A stretch of 16,374 nucleotides of DNA from positions 1 to 16,374 of the forward strand of contig JAAZVO010000033.1 in NCBI GenBank assembly GCA_018623405.1. The letters are read 5' to 3'. This document shows, one piece after another, positions 8,663-15,420 of the stretch (its first letter is position 1; every line of letters begins with the position of its first letter). The DNA is from Crocinitomicaceae bacterium. Lineage in GTDB: Bacteria; Bacteroidota; Bacteroidia; Flavobacteriales_G; Salibacteraceae. A program made the translations under genes and the position numbers. The notes below the pieces were generated by a model. The model searched no databases. It was not told the origin of the DNA and worked only from the letters and a program-made list of their open reading frames with translations.

Positions 8663-8676
8663 TATTGTTAACAATA
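8663..8676. promoter_or_regulatory. 14-bp perfect palindrome, possible operator
   Basis: TATTGTTAACAATA is a perfect inverted repeat in the 103-bp gap between the divergent adhesin operon and the NRDE-family gene. It would fall in the 5' leader of the NRDE gene and upstream of the adhesin promoter. The size and GTTAAC centre fit a dimeric regulator site, but AT-rich palindromes also arise by chance and no second copy was noticed in the window. Confidence 0.35.
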
Positions 8677-8692
8677 ACCAATGAAAATTTAG

Positions 8693-9409
8693 ATGTGTAC
8701 TTTGTTTTTAGCCGTGGATGAAAACCCTCAATTTCCTATTATTTTAATTGAAAACAGGGATGAATTTTTTAATCGAAAATCTACAAAACCTCATCAATGG
8801 GAAGACATTGACTTGTATGCAGGGAAAGATTTTGAAAAAGGAGGCACTTGGCTTGGCTACAACTCTGTTGGAGATTGGGGTGTGGTTACCAATTACAGAG
8901 ACTTAAACCAAAAATTTGGAGGTGAAAGATCTAGAGGTGATTTAATTCCAGAATTGATCGGGAAAAGAAAATCAATTGATGAAGCGCATAAATTTTTGTT
9001 AGATAAAGCAGCTGATTTTGGTCCATTTAACCTGGTTTATTCGATTGAAAATAAGGTTTTCTACTTCTCTTCTATTCAAAAACAAAATCAAGAGCTACAA
9101 AAGGGTGTTTACGGATTAAGCAATGCTTTTTTAAATACACCATGGTTTAAAGTAAATAAAGGTAAAAGGTTGTTTTCTTCAATTATTGAAAATAAAAAAT
9201 TAGATAAAAGTGCGCTTTTTAGAATGATGCTAGATGAGGAAAAATCCCTTATTGAAGAACTGCCATCTACAGGGCTACCACTTGAAATAGAAAGATTGGT
9301 TTCTTCAATATTTATTTCTTCAGCAAGTTATGGTACGCATTGTACCACTTTTCTTTCGAAAGGAAAAAACGGAAAAATAAATTTTGAAGAAAAGAGATAT
9401 CAAAAATAA
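8693..9409 (+). CDS. NRDE/TANGO2-family protein
   Basis: A 238-residue protein starting MCTLFLAVDE, with the name-giving NRDE motif at residues 21-24 (ENRDEFFNRKS) followed by GGTWLGYNSVGDWGVVTNYRD, the conserved core of the NRDE/TANGO2 family (formerly T10-like). Cys2 is conserved, which suggests an N-terminal-nucleophile-like fold, although no reaction is established for bacterial members. The eukaryotic homologue TANGO2/HRG-9 has been linked to haem trafficking and lipid metabolism. No signal peptide is present, so it is probably cytoplasmic. Length is typical. It is a single-gene unit: divergent from the adhesin operon and closed by a hairpin overlapping its stop codon. An ATG 11 bases upstream meets an immediate TAG, so ATG 8693 is the start. 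Confidence 0.88.
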   Translation: MCTLFLAVDENPQFPIILIENRDEFFNRKSTKPHQWEDIDLYAGKDFEKGGTWLGYNSVGDWGVVTNYRDLNQKFGGERSRGDLIPELIGKRKSIDEAHKFLLDKAADFGPFNLVYSIENKVFYFSSIQKQNQELQKGVYGLSNAFLNTPWFKVNKGKRLFSSIIENKKLDKSALFRMMLDEEKSLIEELPSTGLPLEIERLVSSIFISSASYGTHCTTFLSKGKNGKINFEEKRYQK

Positions 9410-9434
9410 ACCCCTCAAAATGAGGGGTTTATTT
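9404..9434. terminator. Bidirectional rho-independent terminator between NRDE gene and tRNA-Arg
   Basis: A perfect 14-bp stem, AAATAAACCCCTCA at 9404-9417 with its complement at 9421-9434, and an AAA loop. The stem overlaps the TAA stop of the NRDE-family gene (9407-9409) and ends one base beyond the discriminator base of the minus-strand tRNA. The GC core flanked by A and T runs works in both directions, stopping the plus-strand gene and releasing the tRNA precursor. Confidence 0.85.
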
Positions 9435-9435
9435 G

Positions 9436-9507
9436 TAGTCCCGCTAGGAATCGAACCTAGATCAAAAGTTTAGGAAACTTCTATTCTATCCATTGAACTA
9501 CGGGACC
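9436..9507 (-). tRNA. tRNA-Arg, anticodon CCT
   Basis: The 72-base minus-strand sequence folds as a complete cloverleaf. Acceptor GGTCCCG pairs with CGGGACT (one G-U pair), the D stem is GTTC/GAAT, the anticodon stem GAAGT/ACTTT carries loop TTCCTAA with anticodon CCT (reads AGG), the variable loop is TGAT, and the T stem CTAGG/CCTAG has loop TTCGATT. The discriminator is A. CCA is not encoded (CAA follows), so the tail is added enzymatically. It stands alone, with the shared terminator immediately downstream. Confidence 0.96.
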
Positions 9508-9628
9508 GAATAATAAACTAACTAAACAAATTGTTAATGATTCTTCAAAACATCAAGAAATTCAGCTAGTTAGCTTCTCATGAAATTAAGGCTGTAAAAA
9601 TAGAAAAATAGAAGGCATTTAAAGACAT

Positions 9629-9659
9629 AAAAAAAAGGGTCTGTACAAACCCTTTTTTA
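9629..9659 (-). terminator. Rho-independent terminator of the CBM48-like gene
   Basis: Read on the minus strand, GGGTT, a TGTACA loop and GACCC form a GC-rich stem extended by A/T pairs, followed by a run of eight T residues. It lies about 20 bases past the stop of the glycogen-binding-like gene. The 9508-9680 gap holds nothing else that I recognise. Confidence 0.8.
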
Positions 9660-9680
9660 GTTATTCAAGTTTCTTAAAAA

Positions 9681-9986
9681 TTAAAGAGATACAACAGAAT
9701 TTTCTTCAAAGCTTACCCTGCTTGGAACATAATCATCAGCATTCCAATCATTTTCCCACTTTTTACCATCAATTAGATATCTAAACTCATAACTTCTTTT
9801 AGGTTCTAAGTCTATTGTGGTGCTAAATTTTCCAGCTTTGGTTTTCTTTAATGGTGAAGCTTTTTTATCCCAATTATTAAAGTCGCCAGCTAAATAAATT
9901 GAAGAGGCATTTTCGTGCTCATTAGGGTTAACAGTAAAAGTTACCTTACACAATGGTTTTGATTTTAAGTATTTTTTAGTAATCAT
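9681..9986 (-). CDS. Small stand-alone glycogen-binding-like (CBM48/AMPK-type) domain protein
   Basis: A 101-residue cytoplasmic protein consisting of one early-set beta-sandwich domain: KVTFTVNP (14-21), IYLAGDFNNWD (30-40), a PLKK.KAGKFSTTIDL strand pair and RSYEFRYLIDGKKW (64-77), then NDWNADDY. These match the CBM48/AMPK glycogen-binding pattern (GDFNNW; YEFRYLIDG). No catalytic domain is attached. The frame stays open to a TTG at 10010, but that TTG lies inside the TATATTTG promoter box, so ATG 9986 is chosen. The gene is monocistronic with its own terminator. In bacteria, similar small proteins are annotated as glycoside hydrolase or isoamylase early-set domain proteins. Actual glycogen binding is unproven and no glycogen genes are nearby. 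Confidence 0.85.
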   Translation of the reverse strand: MITKKYLKSKPLCKVTFTVNPNEHENASSIYLAGDFNNWDKKASPLKKTKAGKFSTTIDLEPKRSYEFRYLIDGKKWENDWNADDYVPSRVSFEENSVVSL

Positions 9987-10007
9987 GCTTTTTAAATTTT
10001 GTCTTCG

Positions 10008-10015
10008 CAAATATA
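10008..10015 (-). promoter_or_regulatory. Promoter -7 box of the CBM48-like gene
   Basis: TATATTTG on the minus strand matches TAnnTTTG, followed by C as often seen, 21 bases upstream of ATG 9986. A weak TTTA or TTAT lies near the -33 position. It decides the start of the downstream gene by excluding the TTG at 10010. Confidence 0.6.
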
Positions 10016-10027
10016 ATTAAATCAGAC

Positions 10028-10048
10028 TAAGTGTATAAAGTACACTTA
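10028..10048. promoter_or_regulatory. Inverted repeat over the -33 region, possible operator
   Basis: TAAGTGTA at 10028-10035 and TACACTTA at 10041-10048 form a perfect 8-bp inverted repeat with a 5-base spacer, about one helical turn per half-site. It covers the expected -33 element of the CBM48-like gene. A second, overlapping pair (TATAAAGT 10034-10041 with ACTTTATA 10057-10064) is nested in it. The position suggests a repressor or activator site for one or both divergent genes; the regulator is unknown. Confidence 0.4.
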
Positions 10049-10169
10049 CTAAAGTAACTTTATAATAATTTTTGCAGTCTAAAACTTAGTATTTAAGTAA
10101 AATGAAAATTTTCTAATTGGATATTGATTGCTATGTTTTGTAATTTGAACCACCTAGATTTGGAGCATA

Positions 10170-11108
10170 ATGTTAAAAGTTAACTCAGTAAATTTTAAAT
10201 ATCCCGGTAAAAGGAATTTACTCATCAAAAAAGTTCGTTTTCAAGTAAATAAAGGAGAACAACTTTATCTCTGTGGCAAAAGCGGACAAGGTAAAAGCAC
10301 ATTGCTAAAGATTATTGCAGGCCTTTTAGAACCAACTGCAGGAACTATTCGGCTCGGAAATGAAAGGGTTTTTGGACCAAAGTTTAGCCTTGTTCCCGGT
10401 CATGAAGAAATTAAACTCGTAAATCAGGAGTTTAAGCTAATGGCAAATCATACCATTTTTGAAAACATTATTCACCATCTAGATTATTATACAGCCAAAC
10501 AAAAAAGCCAAAGAGCAAAACAATTGGGTAGCATTTTAGAAATTACCCATCTTTTTGAAAAATTACCTAAAGAACTTTCCGGCGGAGAAAAGCAAAGAGT
10601 AGCAATTGCTCGAGCTCTAGCTTTACCTCCTAAAGTGCTCCTGTTAGACGAACCATTTGCACATTTGGATTTTCAAACCCAAGAAAAAACTCAAGGCTTG
10701 GTAAATGATCTTTTGCGTGAAGAAAAAATAACTTCAATTACTGTTACCCACCATCCAATTGATGCTTTGAGAAATGCAGATAGGATTATGTTTTTCCATA
10801 ACGGAGAAATTAGGGATGAGGGAGCGCCAGAAAGACTTTACAAAAACCCTAAAACCAAAGAATCTGCGTATTTCTTTGGACCTTTGAATCAAATTGAGGA
10901 TGGCTTGTTCATTCGCCCAGAAAGCCTATTAGAATCAAAAAATGGAATAGAATTTACAATCATCAAAAAGCAGTTTGCTGGTCAGTTTTGGGAATATGAA
11001 ATTGAAAACGATAAAATCAAATGGGACTGGGTTTCTTCACTTGAATTTAACCTAAACACTAGCGTAAAACTCTCTTTCTCTGAAGCAAAAATGATAAGAA
11101 TTACCTAA
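10170..11108 (+). CDS. ABC transporter ATP-binding protein with C-terminal TOBE-like region
   Basis: A 312-residue protein with all the nucleotide-binding signatures: Walker A GKSGQGKST (36-44), Q-loop Gln86 (VNQEF), signature LSGGEKQR (136-143), Walker B VLLLDEPF (156-163), D-loop AHLD and switch His194 (TVTHH). Residues after about 235 form a short beta-rich tail with LFIRPESL, similar to the TOBE-type regulatory extension of importer ATPases (PotA, FbpC, ModC). ATP hydrolysis at the inner membrane is safe; the substrate cannot be told. No permease or binding protein lies beside it, so its partners are encoded elsewhere. A GGAG at 10162-10165 supports ATG 10170. Its last 8 bp overlap the 3' end of convergent metG and no terminator separates them. 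A TAATTTTTG stretch at 10066-10074 may be its promoter (weak). Confidence 0.9.
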   Translation: MLKVNSVNFKYPGKRNLLIKKVRFQVNKGEQLYLCGKSGQGKSTLLKIIAGLLEPTAGTIRLGNERVFGPKFSLVPGHEEIKLVNQEFKLMANHTIFENIIHHLDYYTAKQKSQRAKQLGSILEITHLFEKLPKELSGGEKQRVAIARALALPPKVLLLDEPFAHLDFQTQEKTQGLVNDLLREEKITSITVTHHPIDALRNADRIMFFHNGEIRDEGAPERLYKNPKTKESAYFFGPLNQIEDGLFIRPESLLESKNGIEFTIIKKQFAGQFWEYEIENDKIKWDWVSSLEFNLNTSVKLSFSEAKMIRIT

Positions 11109-13146
11109 CTTCTCCTCCGCTTTCAAAGTCTTTTTCGGGAACCATAAAACTTAATGCTCCTTCTGCATTTTCAGCCATTAAAATCATACCTTCTGAAACT
11201 ACTCCCCTTATTTTTCGGGGTTCTAAATTGGAAAGGTACAAAACGGTTTTCCCTATCACCTCATCAGGAGAGTAGTGTTGGGCAATACCTGAAACAACGG
11301 TTTTTTCTACTCCACCTACATCCAATTTTAATTGAAGTAACTTATCAGCCTTTTTTACCTTTTCTGCTGCCTTTATGGTTGCTAACTTCATATCCATAAG
11401 TTGGAAGTTGTCAAAACTAGTATTCTCTTTAAAGTTCACTGTATTTTGAACTGCTTTTGAGGCGTTCAGTTTTTCAATTTGCTTTTCTACTACTTCATCT
11501 TCAATCTTTTGAAATAATAAACTTGGCTTTTCTATAGTTTCACCTGCCTTTAAAACCTCAAAAGCATTTCTACAAATAGCATTCGCATCTAAACCTAAAA
11601 ACCCAAGCAATTTCTTTGCTGTATTGGGTAAAAACGGTTGAATAATATTTCCTAAATGAGCAGCTATTTGTAGTGAAATATTTAAAATCTCACCCGTTTT
11701 GGTTTCATCAGATTTAATTAATTTCCATGGTTCGGTATCAGCCAAAAACTTATTTCCTAACCTGGCCACCTTCATTGCTTCTGTTAAGGCCTGCCTAAAA
11801 TTGTAGCTTCGTATGCCTGCATCAACTTCAGAATAAGCAACACCAATTGCTTCAACAATTTCTTTGTTTTGGGCACCTGCCGCAGGTACTTTACCTTCAA
11901 AGTATTTATGAGTTAATACCAAGGCCCTATTCACAAAGTTTCCGAGTATGGCAACCAACTCATTATTTACCCTAGCTTGGTAATCTTTCCAAGTAAACTC
12001 GCTATCGCGGTATTCGGGCAATATGGAAGTTAAAACATATCTTAATTCATCTTCTTTACCGGGGAAATCTTCTAAATATTCATGCAACCAAACAGCCCAA
12101 TTTCTTGAAGTAGAAAGTTTATCGCCTTCTAAGTTTAAAAACTCATTGGCCGGAACATTATCCGGAAGATTATAACCTCCGTGTAACTTTAGAAGTATTG
12201 GGAAAATTATACAGTGAAAAACAATATTGTCTTTACCTATGAAATGAACTAATTTCCTATCATTTTCTTTCCATAGAGCTTCACCATCAAACCCTTTTTG
12301 TTCGCCTAATTTTTTGGTGGCAGATATGTAGCCAATTGGCGCATCTAACCAAACATATAATACTTTTCCATCTGCACCTTCAAGTGGAACTTTTACTCCC
12401 CAATCTAAATCTCTTGTCATGGCACGAGGCTGCAAACCACCATCAACCCAGCTTTTACATTGTCCTAAAACTTGAGGTTTCCACTTTTTTGGGTCATGTT
12501 GTTGAACGCCTTCTAGCTTTCCATTTTCAATCCAATCTCTTAACCATGCTTCGTGCTTTTGCATAGGTAAATACCAATGGTAGGTTTCTTTCATTACCGG
12601 TGGCTTTCCGCTAAGGGTTGAAATGGGGTTAATTAACTCTGAAGGGCTCAAACTTGAGCCGCACTTCTCGCATTGGTCACCATAAGCCTTATCATGGCTG
12701 CATTTGGGGCAAGTTCCCATCACATACCTATCAGCCAAAAACTGTTGATGTTCTTCATCAAAAAATTGAGCAGATTCTTCTTTTTCAAAAACTCCTTTTT
12801 CATATAAATTCAAGAAAAAGTCTTGCGCAGTTTTATGGTGATGTTCTGATGACGTTCTATCATACAAATCGAACTCAATACCAAACTTTTGAAAGGTTTG
12901 CTTATTTAATTCATGAAATTCATCTACTACTGCTTGTGGTGTTGAGTTTTCTTTTTTGGCTTTAATGGTTATTGCTGCTCCATGCTCATCAGACCCACAA
13001 ATAAAAATTACATCGTCTCCCTGTTGCCTTAAATATCTAACAAAAATATCAGCAGGCAGGTAGGCTCCTGCAACATGTCCTAAATGCAACGGACCATTGG
13101 CATAAGGTAAAGCAGAGGTAACTAAAAACTTTTGTGGGTTTGCCAT
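11101..13146 (-). CDS. metG: Methionyl-tRNA synthetase
   Basis: A 681-residue cytoplasmic enzyme that charges tRNA-Met with methionine using ATP. The class I HIGH motif appears as HLGH at 21-24 and the KMSKS motif as KLSTS at 343-347. The zinc knuckle is C146-x2-C149-x9-C159-x2-C162, the same spacing as the E. coli enzyme. The alpha-helical anticodon-binding domain follows KLSTS, with FTWKDYQARVNNEL and the downstream helices, and residues 578-681 are a C-terminal Trbp111/EMAP-like tRNA-binding domain (MDMKLATI, VVSGIAQHY, NLEPRKIRG). Length and layout are those of dimeric bacterial MetRS. Start ATG 13146 lies 29 bases beyond a TATCTTTG promoter box. Divergent from the LD-carboxypeptidase gene and convergent with the ABC ATPase gene. 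Confidence 0.98.
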   Translation of the reverse strand: MANPQKFLVTSALPYANGPLHLGHVAGAYLPADIFVRYLRQQGDDVIFICGSDEHGAAITIKAKKENSTPQAVVDEFHELNKQTFQKFGIEFDLYDRTSSEHHHKTAQDFFLNLYEKGVFEKEESAQFFDEEHQQFLADRYVMGTCPKCSHDKAYGDQCEKCGSSLSPSELINPISTLSGKPPVMKETYHWYLPMQKHEAWLRDWIENGKLEGVQQHDPKKWKPQVLGQCKSWVDGGLQPRAMTRDLDWGVKVPLEGADGKVLYVWLDAPIGYISATKKLGEQKGFDGEALWKENDRKLVHFIGKDNIVFHCIIFPILLKLHGGYNLPDNVPANEFLNLEGDKLSTSRNWAVWLHEYLEDFPGKEDELRYVLTSILPEYRDSEFTWKDYQARVNNELVAILGNFVNRALVLTHKYFEGKVPAAGAQNKEIVEAIGVAYSEVDAGIRSYNFRQALTEAMKVARLGNKFLADTEPWKLIKSDETKTGEILNISLQIAAHLGNIIQPFLPNTAKKLLGFLGLDANAICRNAFEVLKAGETIEKPSLLFQKIEDEVVEKQIEKLNASKAVQNTVNFKENTSFDNFQLMDMKLATIKAAEKVKKADKLLQLKLDVGGVEKTVVSGIAQHYSPDEVIGKTVLYLSNLEPRKIRGVVSEGMILMAENAEGALSFMVPEKDFESGGEVR

Positions 13147-13175
13147 TCTAAATAAGTTTCTGATTTTTGAAGTGG

Positions 13176-13183
13176 CAAAGATA
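13176..13183 (-). promoter_or_regulatory. Promoter -7 box of metG
   Basis: TATCTTTG on the minus strand matches TAnnTTTG and is followed by CC, 29 bases upstream of the metG ATG in the 54-bp divergent gap. The -33 element is weak. Confidence 0.5.
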
Positions 13184-13200
13184 AGCAGCCTTTTACACCT

Positions 13201-14121
13201 ATGAATTCACCTTCCAATTTAAATAAAGGAGATACTGTTTGGATAGTAACTCCGGCAAAAGCCCTCCCTGAAAAAGGCATAGATGAAGCAATTGAAATTT
13301 TAACCTCTTGGGGACTAAAAGTTAAAACTGGTAAAAACGTTTACCAAAAAAATGGTGGCTTTGGAGGTAACGATAACCAAAGAAAGAGTGATGTTCAGCA
13401 AGCCATAAACGATCAATCGGCAAAAGCAATTTTTATGAGCAGAGGTGGATATGGTTCTGTAAGAATTATTGACGAACTAGATTTTGAACCACTTATTACC
13501 AACCCGAAATGGATAATTGGCTACAGCGACATTACCTACTTTCATATAAAACTAAACCAACTAAACCTGGCGAGTTTGCATGGAACTATGCCTTTAGAAA
13601 TTAACTATGATGCATCAAGAGCCGAAGCAATTGAAGAGACAAAACAGTTGCTTTTTGGAACAAAATCAGCTTTTGAATTCAGTGGAAATGAAGATAATAA
13701 AGAGGGGTTTATGGTTGGAGAAATTGTGGGAGGCAACCTTAACATTGTGCATGGTAACCTAGGAAACATCAATAAAAACTTTTGGAACGAAAAAATATTG
13801 TTTTTGGAAGAGGTGGGAGAAGAAATGTATGCCGTTGACAGGATGTTGAATAACCTAAAAAGGGCTGAAGTTTTCGAACGAGTTCAAGGGGTAATATTAG
13901 GAGGCTTTTCATCAATTAAAGACACAAATAACTGGTTTCCCAATCAATCAATTCTTGATGTACTAAATGCTTTTTTCAGTAATTACAAAAAGCCAGTAGC
14001 ATTAAACATTTCGTCTGGGCATATTCCAGGTAATTGGCCTTTGGTATTTGGGGAAAATAGTAAAATTAAAATATCAAAATCCAAAGTTGAAATAATGTAC
14101 TTGAATGGCAAAACACATTGA
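13201..14121 (+). CDS. ldcA: S66-family LD-carboxypeptidase
   Basis: A 306-residue serine peptidase that removes the terminal D-Ala from murein tetrapeptides in peptidoglycan recycling. Signature pieces are the N-terminal WIVTPAKALP, the MSRGGYGSVRIIDELD loop (79-94), the nucleophile Ser109 in GYSDIT, HGTM, Glu203 in FLEEVGEEMYAVDRML and His274 in SGHIPGNWPL; these correspond to the Ser-Glu-His triad of the family. No signal peptide is seen, so it is cytoplasmic as expected for LdcA. Length is typical. It heads a plus-strand cluster and overlaps the next gene by 17 bases, implying co-transcription. Microcin-immunity MccF proteins share the fold, but housekeeping LdcA is the better call given the neighbours. 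Confidence 0.92.
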   Translation: MNSPSNLNKGDTVWIVTPAKALPEKGIDEAIEILTSWGLKVKTGKNVYQKNGGFGGNDNQRKSDVQQAINDQSAKAIFMSRGGYGSVRIIDELDFEPLITNPKWIIGYSDITYFHIKLNQLNLASLHGTMPLEINYDASRAEAIEETKQLLFGTKSAFEFSGNEDNKEGFMVGEIVGGNLNIVHGNLGNINKNFWNEKILFLEEVGEEMYAVDRMLNNLKRAEVFERVQGVILGGFSSIKDTNNWFPNQSILDVLNAFFSNYKKPVALNISSGHIPGNWPLVFGENSKIKISKSKVEIMYLNGKTH

Positions 14122-14458
14122 ATATGGCAATTGGGGCGAGCGAGTAGCCGCAAAATATCTCACTAATTTAGGGTATGAGGTTATTGATACGAATTACCGA
14201 TTCCAAAAAGGAGAAATAGACCTAATTACCACTTTTAAAAATGAAATAGTGTTTTTTGAAGTCCGTACAAGGCGAAACGAAGATTTTGTTGAAGGAGAAG
14301 AAACTATTTCAAGATACAAGGAAAACCTCTTAATTGAAACAGCTTCTCACTACATAGAGTCTAAAGAAATAGATCTAGATGCACGTTTTGATGTAATAAT
14401 TGTAGTAGGAACAAAAAACCCTAATATCAAACATTTTGAGGGTGCAATACAGCCATAA
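14105..14458 (+). CDS. yraN: YraN/UPF0102 family nuclease-fold protein
   Basis: A 117-residue protein with the family pattern: GNWGERVAAKYLTNLGYEV, then NYRFQKGEIDLI and IVFFEVRTRR. In the restriction-endonuclease-like fold the motif is Glu37-x-Asp39, then Glu52-x-Lys; here the last position is Arg54 (EVR rather than the usual EVK). The biochemical role of YraN proteins is poorly defined, with proposed links to DNA processing and Holliday-junction-related functions. The ATG lies 17 bases inside the preceding carboxypeptidase gene and RluB begins 20 bases after the stop, so it sits in a tight operon. Length is normal and the C-terminus is complete. Confidence 0.88.
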   Translation: MAKHIEYGNWGERVAAKYLTNLGYEVIDTNYRFQKGEIDLITTFKNEIVFFEVRTRRNEDFVEGEETISRYKENLLIETASHYIESKEIDLDARFDVIIVVGTKNPNIKHFEGAIQP

Positions 14459-14466
14459 AATAGCAG

Positions 14467-14474
14467 TACCTTTG
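14467..14474 (+). promoter_or_regulatory. TAnnTTTG box just before the pseudouridine synthase gene
   Basis: TACCTTTG followed by CA is a very typical Bacteroidota -7 sequence but sits only 4 bases before ATG 14479. If active, the transcript would be leaderless or nearly so. It may be a secondary promoter inside the cluster, or chance. Confidence 0.3.
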
Positions 14475-14478
14475 CACA

Positions 14479-15420
14479 ATGCAAAAACCTGGAAAACCAA
14501 GAAGGAATAAACCTAACACATATAACTCTTCAGAGAGAAGAGCACCTTCTAAAAGAACTCGTCCTTTTAGCCGCGATAAAAGAAATGATAATGGAGATGA
14601 GCCTCGTGAGAAAAGACCATTTAAACGAGATTTTAAGTTTAGCGGAAAACGAAAATTTACCAAAAAATCTTTCGGGAAATTTGAAGCCCCGGAAAAACAG
14701 GAAGTAAGACTAAATAAATACATCGCAAATGCAGGTATCTGCTCAAGAAGAGATGCAGATAAATTGATAACCGATGGATTAATTTCAATAAACGGAAAAG
14801 TAGTAACCGAACTTGGCACTAAGGTAATGCCAAATGATGTTGTACGCTATGCAGGTGAAAAACTGCGAAACGAAAAGAACGTTTACATCTTAATGAATAA
14901 GCCAAAAAATACAATTACCACAGTTTCTGACGAAAGAAGTAGATTAACAGTAATTGATTTGCTTGGTGGAAAAGTAAAAGAAAGGGTTTACCCTGTTGGT
15001 CGTTTAGACCGTGACACCACAGGGCTTTTAGTGCTAACCAATGATGGGGCTTTAGCCAAAAAATTAACCCACCCTCGATTTGGCATCAAAAAAACCTATG
15101 CTGTAGAAGTAGATAAGGTTATTAAACCCGAACAAATTGAGAAACTAAAAACCGGATTCGAATTGGAAGATGGTTTTACCAAAGTTGACAATGCCTATTT
15201 AGACCCTAAGGTTGACACCAAAAAGAAGGTAATTCTTGAACTCCATTCCGGAAAAAATCGAATAGTTAGAAGAATGATGGAGCACCTTGGCTTTAGGGTA
15301 AAAAAACTTGACCGAATTTCATTTGCAGGGCTAACCAAAAATGCACTTACAAGAGGTAAATGGCGTTTTTTAACCCAGAAAGAAGTTGGGTTTTTAATGA
15401 AAATCTCATCGAATAATTAA
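14479..15420 (+). CDS. rluB: RsuA/RluB-family rRNA pseudouridine synthase
   Basis: A 313-residue enzyme that isomerises a uridine of ribosomal RNA to pseudouridine. Residues 1-75 are a disordered, Lys/Arg-rich tail, common in Bacteroidota homologues and probably RNA-binding. An S4 domain follows (about 77-125, VRLNKYIANAGICSRRDADKLI), then the catalytic domain with ILMNKPKNTITT (137-148), GRLDRDTTGLL (174-184, catalytic Asp177), KTYAVEV and the HSGKNRIVRRM motif. The family-2 layout fits RluB/RsuA/RluE/RluF; RluB is the most likely but the target uridine cannot be proven from sequence. It follows yraN by 20 bases. No other in-frame Met exists before residue 117, so ATG 14479 is the start. Confidence 0.93.
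   Translation: MQKPGKPRRNKPNTYNSSERRAPSKRTRPFSRDKRNDNGDEPREKRPFKRDFKFSGKRKFTKKSFGKFEAPEKQEVRLNKYIANAGICSRRDADKLITDGLISINGKVVTELGTKVMPNDVVRYAGEKLRNEKNVYILMNKPKNTITTVSDERSRLTVIDLLGGKVKERVYPVGRLDRDTTGLLVLTNDGALAKKLTHPRFGIKKTYAVEVDKVIKPEQIEKLKTGFELEDGFTKVDNAYLDPKVDTKKKVILELHSGKNRIVRRMMEHLGFRVKKLDRISFAGLTKNALTRGKWRFLTQKEVGFLMKISSNN

Noticed and set aside
9987..10010. Eight extra N-terminal codons of the CBM48-like gene from TTG 10010
   Set aside because: The TTG is part of the TATATTTG promoter box, so the transcript probably starts downstream of it; ATG 9986 fits.
10155..10162. TAGATTTG as the promoter of the ABC ATPase gene
   Set aside because: It lies 7 bases before ATG and abuts the GGAG that looks like the ribosome binding site, so the site would be lost from the transcript.
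11154..12965. Several plus-strand open stretches opposite metG (11154-11399, 12336-12566, 12654-12965)
   Set aside because: All are antisense to unambiguous MetRS sequence and show no recognisable domain.
14427..14819. Minus-strand 130-codon open stretch opposite rluB
   Set aside because: It is the antisense shadow of the Lys/Arg-rich tail of rluB, which yields Ser/Leu/Phe-rich nonsense. No start signals.
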